This document shows positions 6,926 through 10,604 of a stretch of 10,604 nt of DNA, piece after piece (the stretch's first letter is position 1; each line of letters begins with the position of its first letter). The position numbers were made by a program, and so were the translations under genes. The notes under the pieces are model-generated. The model had not been told where the DNA came from. It did not search any database and saw nothing but the letters and a program-made list of their open reading frames with translations. This stretch comes from an uncultured Collinsella sp. (GTDB lineage Bacteria > Actinomycetota > Coriobacteriia > Coriobacteriales > Coriobacteriaceae). The DNA lies in contig CAUCXP010000037.1 of NCBI GenBank assembly GCA_958446785.1, positions 1 through 10,604 of the forward strand, given 5' to 3'.

Positions 6926-7098
6926 GCTCCGGACGACTTTAAAATGATACCCAGAACAAGTTTTTTCAGATAATCGATAGTGAGGCTCCAGTCGCTAAGC
7001 ACACCCGCTTTGATAAACAGCTTTATCAGGGACTTTAGTAGGTAAAAATCGGTCTCTATGTGCCGAATGTAAGTTGACTGTCCATTTTCCGAAACAAC
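6901..7098 (-). pseudogene. Start-less coding relic in an A+T-rich island
   Basis: Read leftward, 65 codons are open between a TAA (7099-7101) and a TGA (6901-6903) that falls inside the serA terminator loop. The translation looks like a real protein end: it includes STYIRHIETDFYLLKS and then IKLFIKAGVLSDWSLTIDYL and KKLVLGIILKS, with regular amphipathic helices. There is no ATG and no ribosome binding site. The codons (ATA, CTA, TTA, AAA) and about 40% G+C differ from the neighbours, which suggests a gene acquired from elsewhere and then mostly deleted. The style recalls surface-polysaccharide enzymes, but I cannot name the family. Coding by chance in A+T-rich DNA is possible. Confidence 0.4.
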
Positions 7099-7132
7099 TT
7101 ATTCTAGGTAGCATTTTTAAGGCCCTTCCAAG

Positions 7133-7152
7133 GCAAAATATAAGTATTTTGC
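7133..7152. repeat. 8-bp hairpin GCAAAATA/TATTTTGC
   Basis: Perfect arms at 7133-7140 and 7145-7152 with a 4-nt loop, lying 43-62 nt beyond the stop of the leftward endonuclease-like gene. It is A+T-rich and could help end its message. Confidence 0.35.
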
Positions 7153-7167
7153 GACCAAAACTCTAGT

Positions 7168-7194
7168 CCGCGCGACCGTTTTCCGCCCGCGCGG
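7168..7194 (-). terminator. Possible terminator of the leftward endonuclease-like gene
   Basis: CCGCGCG (7168-7174) pairs with CGCGCGG (7188-7194), starting directly after the stop codon. In the leftward direction it is followed by ACTAGAGTTTTGG, a weak T-run, so efficiency is uncertain. Confidence 0.45.
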
Positions 7195-8244
7195 CTACAT
7201 TCCCGCCCAATCGATAAAAATCTCCTCACGAAGCCGCCGTTCGAGCTCCTGCTGCCGCGGCGTCTTGTCTTTCAGCGGCACATCGAGATAGGACATGATG
7301 AGCTCCATCACCACGCGGAAGGCATCGAAGTCGGCCAGCTGACCATAGGTCATCAGAACGACGGGATATCCCATGGCTTGCAAGGCCGTCGTTCGATCGG
7401 AGTCCGAAATCTTGGATTCAATGGATCCGTGAATGGCTTTACCCTGGCATTCAACCAGACACTCTCGGCTGCCGTCCTTATTTGCCAGCAGGATATCGGC
7501 ATAGCGCCTATCAAGCCCCGAAATCAGGCGGGCGCTGCGCGTCAAGCGAATCTCGACGTTATTGGTAAGGCGCAGCCCTTCGCCGCCGCGCAACCTCGTA
7601 AGGCCAAACAGCATCGAAGCCTGGACCTCGAGCGGCGATGCCGCCACCCCCCTAATGCACTTCGCGGCACGTGTGAACGATTTAGCGCCGCGGAGCCCCC
7701 GGACCTTATCGACGTACTCTGTAAGTTCAGAGAACTCGATCAAGGGCGGTCGTTTCCACAGGTCCGTTGGATTCCCCGAGACATCCTTTACATTTTCCCA
7801 ACCCAACCGTGCGTCACCCCACCGGTCCCCATATGCCTGCACAAGTGCCGACTTTACCTGAGGCGCAATCTTGCACACGGCAAAGGTGCCGCACATCTCA
7901 TACATGCACATGATTAAACGCTCGTTTGAGACCGAGGAAGCCAGGGTCAGCAGGGTAAAGAGCGGGGACGCGACATCGAGGCCAAACTCTGTCTGTCGCA
8001 TGGAATCAAACGGCCTCTCCCCGTTCCAAACATGCCTGACAATGCGATCGCCCTTACGTCCGCAGCTGCCCTGCGCCAACACGTGTAACGGGGTGCCCAG
8101 GAAATGCGTGACGAGCGGATGCTCACATAGGTGCTCCCTGCGCGGATCGTCCGCAGAATCGGGCAGGTCCGGCATTATTGCCAAGACCTGTGGAGGTATC
8201 CGGTGATACCGAAAGGCAGATATGTCGCACAGCATGTCGTCCAT
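7195..8244 (-). CDS. AbiEi-antitoxin-like protein with C-terminal Vsr/DUF559-type endonuclease-like domain
   Basis: 349 residues from the chosen ATG. The N-terminal half parallels AbiEi-type antitoxin bodies: LCDISAFRYHRIPP (5-18), TPLHVLA (51-57), a basic strand RIVRHVW (67-73), then VASPLFTLLTLAS (91-103), where AbiEi-like proteins read TSPxRTLxDLA. The C-terminal part (about 203-315) follows the layout of Vsr/DUF559 nuclease-fold domains: SPLEVQ with E207, YADILL with D250, VECQG with E265 and H272, then DSDRTTALQAMGYPVVLMT (281-299). The usual lysine/aspartate after the core Glu is replaced by Q267, so catalysis is uncertain. The frame stays open to 8604, but upstream residues are Ser/Cys-rich and overlap the divergent peptidase, so ATG 8244 (or 8235, GTG near 8298) is preferred; no strong ribosome binding site is seen. 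Role is inferred: possibly defence or gene regulation. No AbiEii toxin partner lies nearby. Confidence 0.65.
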   Translation of the reverse strand: MDDMLCDISAFRYHRIPPQVLAIMPDLPDSADDPRREHLCEHPLVTHFLGTPLHVLAQGSCGRKGDRIVRHVWNGERPFDSMRQTEFGLDVASPLFTLLTLASSVSNERLIMCMYEMCGTFAVCKIAPQVKSALVQAYGDRWGDARLGWENVKDVSGNPTDLWKRPPLIEFSELTEYVDKVRGLRGAKSFTRAAKCIRGVAASPLEVQASMLFGLTRLRGGEGLRLTNNVEIRLTRSARLISGLDRRYADILLANKDGSRECLVECQGKAIHGSIESKISDSDRTTALQAMGYPVVLMTYGQLADFDAFRVVMELIMSYLDVPLKDKTPRQQELERRLREEIFIDWAGM

Positions 8245-8247
8245 GAA

Positions 8248-8259
8248 GGGTACGTACCC
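8248..8259. promoter_or_regulatory. 12-nt perfect palindrome GGGTACGTACCC abutting a start codon
   Basis: The palindrome ends 4 nt from the ATG at 8244 of the leftward gene, where a ribosome binding site would be expected. Such placement would suit autoregulation by a DNA-binding protein, as AbiEi antitoxins do. If translation starts upstream, it is simply coding sequence. Confidence 0.25.
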
Positions 8260-8358
8260 GCTGCGTCGCTTGTGAACCCGCTCGGACGGCAAACGCACTG
8301 GCTCGGCCTGCGAACGGTAAATACTGCCACGCCCACGTCGCGGATCTCTCAGGAGGCT

Positions 8359-8364
8359 TACAAT
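8359..8364 (+). promoter_or_regulatory. Candidate -10 element for the M20 peptidase gene
   Basis: TACAAT sits 35 nt before the ATG at 8399. The -35 region is poor (CGTCGC at 17-nt spacing). A start near 8371 would place the TTG at 8369 outside the message and leave GAGG (8389-8392) as the ribosome binding site for 8399. Confidence 0.3.
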
Positions 8365-8398
8365 CGGTTTGGAAAGCAAACTGCTTGCGAGGATGCAT

Positions 8399-9619
8399 AT
8401 GGTTGGTGAGGACTTTGCCTGGCGGCTTGCGCAGGAGCTTGTGCGGATCGAAAGCTCAGACCCGGGCGCGTATGAGGACGAGATCGAGCGCTTCATTAAG
8501 AGGCTCATTGAGCAGCAGCTGGCACAACTTGATAGTTCTGCGCTCGATGCCGTGCAGATTGAGGAGCTCGAAGTGCTGCCCGGGCGCCGCAACCTTAAAG
8601 TCACCGTGCCGGGCCAAAGCGACGAGCCGCGGCTGATCTATATCTGCCACATGGATACCGTCACCTTGGGCGATGGCTGGGACGCAGACATCGCACCGCT
8701 TGGGGCGGTTGTGCGCGACGATAAACTCTATGGCCGCGGTGCCTGCGATATGAAGGGTGGCCTGGCCTGCGCTATTGCCGCACTGATCCATACGCTCGAG
8801 CGCGTGGCGGCGGATGGCGCGTTGCCCCGCCGCGGCTTTTCGCTCATCTGCTCGGTCGACGAGGAAGACTTTATGCGCGGCTCAGAGGCCGCGATCGATG
8901 CCGGCTGGGTCGGCTCGCGTGAATGGGCGCTGGACACCGAACCCACCGACGGACAGATTCAGGTGGCGCACAAGGGGCGCACGTGGTTCGAGATTGAAAT
9001 GGCTGGCGTAACGGCGCATGCGAGCCAGCCGTGGAAGGGCGCGGATGCCGTCGCCGCCATGGCCGAGGTCGTGTGTTCGCTCCGTCGCGTGTTTGTGGCG
9101 CTGCCCGCGCACGATGAGCTGGGGTCTTCGACCATCACGTTTGGCCAAATCGAGGGCGGATATCGCCCCTATGTCGTGCCCGACCGCGCCAAAGTCTGGG
9201 TCGACATGCGTCTGACCCCGCCGACCGATACGGCCGCCGCGACGCGCATGGTAGAGCAGGCCATCGCCGTCGCCGAAGCAGCCGTTCCCGGTTGCCATGG
9301 CAGCTACACCGTGACGGGCGACCGCCCCGCCATCGAGCGCGACCCGAACTCTCCCCTTCTAGCAGCGCTCAAGCGTGCCGCCGATGACGTGACGGACGCG
9401 GACACGACCGTCGGCTTCTTTACCGGCTACACCGACACCGCCGTCATTGCCGGCAAGACAGGCAACCGCAATTGCATGAGCTACGGTCCCGGGTCGCTCG
9501 CGCTCGCACACAAGCCCAACGAATATGTGCCCCATGCCGATATCGTTCGTTGTCAGCAGGTGCTAATCGCGCTCGCCGATAACGTGCTCTGGGACGCGAG
9601 CGGCCAAGTTGGGGCATAA
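8399..9619 (+). CDS. M20-family zinc peptidase/deacylase (ArgE/DapE/YgeY type)
   Basis: 406-residue cytosolic di-zinc hydrolase that cleaves an amide bond of a small peptide or N-acyl amino acid. Active-site residues are complete: H84 and D86 in YICHMDTV, bridging D117 in GRGACDMKGG, the catalytic pair E155-E156 in SVDEED, E181 in LDTEPTD, and H371 in AHKPNEYV. The lid/dimer domain runs from about 187 to 300 and starts with HKGRTWFEIEMAGVTAHAS, the usual M20 insertion. The ending SYGPGSLALAHKPNEYV resembles YgeY/ArgE-like enzymes more than DapE; the substrate is not decided. ATG 8399 was chosen because GAGG lies 6 nt before it and a TACAAT lies further upstream. ATG 8393 and TTG 8369 (AGGAGG 12 nt before) are alternatives. 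It is followed after 39 nt by the DUF1015-like gene. Confidence 0.9.
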   Translation: MVGEDFAWRLAQELVRIESSDPGAYEDEIERFIKRLIEQQLAQLDSSALDAVQIEELEVLPGRRNLKVTVPGQSDEPRLIYICHMDTVTLGDGWDADIAPLGAVVRDDKLYGRGACDMKGGLACAIAALIHTLERVAADGALPRRGFSLICSVDEEDFMRGSEAAIDAGWVGSREWALDTEPTDGQIQVAHKGRTWFEIEMAGVTAHASQPWKGADAVAAMAEVVCSLRRVFVALPAHDELGSSTITFGQIEGGYRPYVVPDRAKVWVDMRLTPPTDTAAATRMVEQAIAVAEAAVPGCHGSYTVTGDRPAIERDPNSPLLAALKRAADDVTDADTTVGFFTGYTDTAVIAGKTGNRNCMSYGPGSLALAHKPNEYVPHADIVRCQQVLIALADNVLWDASGQVGA

Positions 9620-9658
9620 TAAGCCGCGAACAAACCGACTCGTGCGTTAGGACCGCCC

Positions 9659-10342
9659 ATGAAAGCACTTCCGTTTCCCTGCATCCGCCCGGCTCAGGAC
9701 CGCGTACTCGAGGCGCTGCCTGCAATGGGCAGCATCCTGAGCGGCAACGATGCTCTGCGCGGAGCCCTTGCCGATGGCCTGATGCTCAAGGACCCGGGTG
9801 CGGCGTATTACGTGTACGAATGCTCGGGCGAGCCGGGACGCGTGACGGGTGTCGTGGCGATCTGCCCGACGAGTGTACTTGCGGACGGCAAGGGCGATGC
9901 CAGCGCCGACGTGGCCGCCGCCGCGCGCGCGATCGCCGAGCTCAAGGTGCAGCCGCGCCCCGTGTCGCTCGCCTACGAGGCCTCGCCCGTCATGGATATC
10001 ATCCTGGGCGCCGCCAAAGAGGGCGCGTCGCTCTACGCCGTCACCGACCCCGCGGGCATTACGCACCGCGCGTGGGAGGTCAAGCGCGAGGACGCCGTCG
10101 GGGCCATCCGCGCTATGCTCGACCAAGCACCGGAGCCGGCACTGACCGACGACCCCGCCTACGCCGCCGCTCTGACCGGGGCGTCGCAGCTGCTGGCCGA
10201 TGAGGCCCGTGCCGCCGGAACGTACACCGGCAAGGAGCCGTTCAACTTTACCGTTGCCGTGCTCTTCCCCGCCGCGCAGGTCAGCGGCGCCGCGCCGCAA
10301 GTTCCGACAGGTCTGCTCACGCACCAGGTCGCGCGGTTCTAG
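9659..10342 (+). CDS. Shortened DUF1015-family protein lacking the family signature motifs
   Basis: 227 residues, against roughly 400 for normal DUF1015 proteins. Anchors that match the family in order are IRP near the start (9-11), YYVYEC (50-55), GVVAI (64-68), PVSLAYEASP (101-110), LYAVTDPAGITHRAWEV (125-141) and GKEPFNFTVAVLFP (191-204). The N-terminal PYDV-type segment is deleted, the KHExT-type motif is replaced by DGKGDAS (76-82), the DGHHR signature is replaced by DDPAY (164-168), and the C-terminal third is absent. It ends naturally before a strong terminator and has TAGGA 6 nt before the ATG, so it appears expressed, probably with the upstream peptidase gene. The function of DUF1015 is not established; this form is unlikely to keep whatever chemistry the lost motifs perform. 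Confidence 0.75.
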   Translation: MKALPFPCIRPAQDRVLEALPAMGSILSGNDALRGALADGLMLKDPGAAYYVYECSGEPGRVTGVVAICPTSVLADGKGDASADVAAAARAIAELKVQPRPVSLAYEASPVMDIILGAAKEGASLYAVTDPAGITHRAWEVKREDAVGAIRAMLDQAPEPALTDDPAYAAALTGASQLLADEARAAGTYTGKEPFNFTVAVLFPAAQVSGAAPQVPTGLLTHQVARF

Positions 10343-10387
10343 CAAGACCAGACCGCCCAGCACAAAAATCGGCAGCTCAACAAACAG

Positions 10388-10428
10388 GGGGCGGAGATGC
10401 AGCAGGTACATGCATCTCCGCCCCTTTT
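10388..10428. terminator. Strong rho-independent terminator, possibly bidirectional
   Basis: A 14-bp perfect stem, GGGGCGGAGATGCA (10388-10401) with its complement at 10411-10424, has a 9-nt loop and is followed by TTTT. It ends the DUF1015-like gene. Leftward it is followed by TGTTTGTT, so it may also end the converging gene at 10471-10604. Confidence 0.9.
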
Positions 10429-10470
10429 GCGTCGAGAAGTAAGTCGGCGACCCGCACCGCCACGCCCAAA

Positions 10471-10604
10471 CTACCCGCGCTGCGGACCCGCGGCAGCCAC
10501 GAGCGGCTCAAGCCCCAGCTCGCGCGCGTAGTCTTCCTGCGTAAAGATCTCAACCAGTTCAAACGTATCGGTCGTATCGTCAAACACGAAATGCAGCACC
10601 GAGC
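10471..10604 (-). CDS. 3' end of an unrecognised leftward gene
   Basis: On the minus strand the frame is open from the window edge to a TAG at 10471-10473. The last residues read SVLHFVFDDTTDTFELVEIF, then TQEDYARELGLEPLVAAAGPQRG. The codon use is high-G+C and typical of the neighbours, and a terminator lies just beyond, so this is a real gene cut by the window. Other frames on this strand give Arg/Trp-rich, non-protein-like translations. The family is not recognised from 44 residues. Confidence 0.65.
   Translation of the reverse strand, partial: SVLHFVFDDTTDTFELVEIFTQEDYARELGLEPLVAAAGPQRG

Noticed and set aside
8369..8398. TTG start for the M20 peptidase with AGGAGG upstream
   Set aside because: Spacing of 12 nt is long, the start would coincide with the predicted transcription start, and ATG 8399 has GAGG at 6 nt. 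It is kept only as an alternative.
8245..8604. Upstream extension of the endonuclease-like protein to 469 residues
   Set aside because: The extra 120 residues are Ser/Cys-rich at the front and overlap the start of the divergent peptidase gene, while the family-like sequence begins at LCDISAF.
1..10604. CRISPR array, tRNA, rRNA or complete insertion sequence
   Set aside because: No regularly spaced direct repeats, no cloverleaf sequence, and no transposase-like protein are visible on either strand.

Overview
The window is mostly high-G+C, densely coding bacterial DNA. A Collinsella-like member of the Coriobacteriia (Actinomycetota) is my best guess. The basis is the codon style, the type of SerC/SerA, and a standalone AbiEi-like/endonuclease-like protein of a kind I associate with that class. 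This is judgement from the sequence, not a database result.

Left part (1-2406): a membrane flippase of the polysaccharide-exporter type runs rightward from the window edge to 1212. It faces a leftward PPP-type serine/threonine phosphatase (1567-2406). Between them lie a 123-bp element bounded by perfect 18-nt inverted repeats and a strong bidirectional terminator. The phosphatase is divergent from the next gene, and the shared intergenic region holds a promoter candidate and two operator-like repeats.

Middle part (2660-6925): a CPA1-type cation/proton antiporter with two C-terminal RCK_C (TrkA_C) domains is followed by a short coding-like relic. Then comes the serine biosynthesis pair serC (phosphoserine aminotransferase) and serA (3-phosphoglycerate dehydrogenase), 72 nt apart and closed by a very strong terminator. 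Together these two enzymes turn 3-phosphoglycerate into phosphoserine; the final phosphatase step (serB) is not in the window.

Right part (6926-10604): an A+T-rich island (about 40% G+C by my count over 6931-7140) carries a 65-codon start-less coding relic. Next is a leftward gene whose product looks like an AbiEi-type antitoxin body joined to a Vsr/DUF559-type nuclease fold. Divergent from it is a likely two-gene operon: an M20 zinc peptidase/deacylase and a shrunken DUF1015-family protein that has lost the family's signature residues. From memory, full-length DUF1015 genes often sit beside serC-serA, so this gene may be a reduced remnant or a specialised small form. A strong terminator and the 3' end of an unrecognised leftward gene close the window.

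The most interesting items are the endonuclease-like protein with its adjoining relic and palindrome, the motif-stripped DUF1015 protein, and the inverted-repeat element at 1259-1381. I do not see a complete new multi-gene system.
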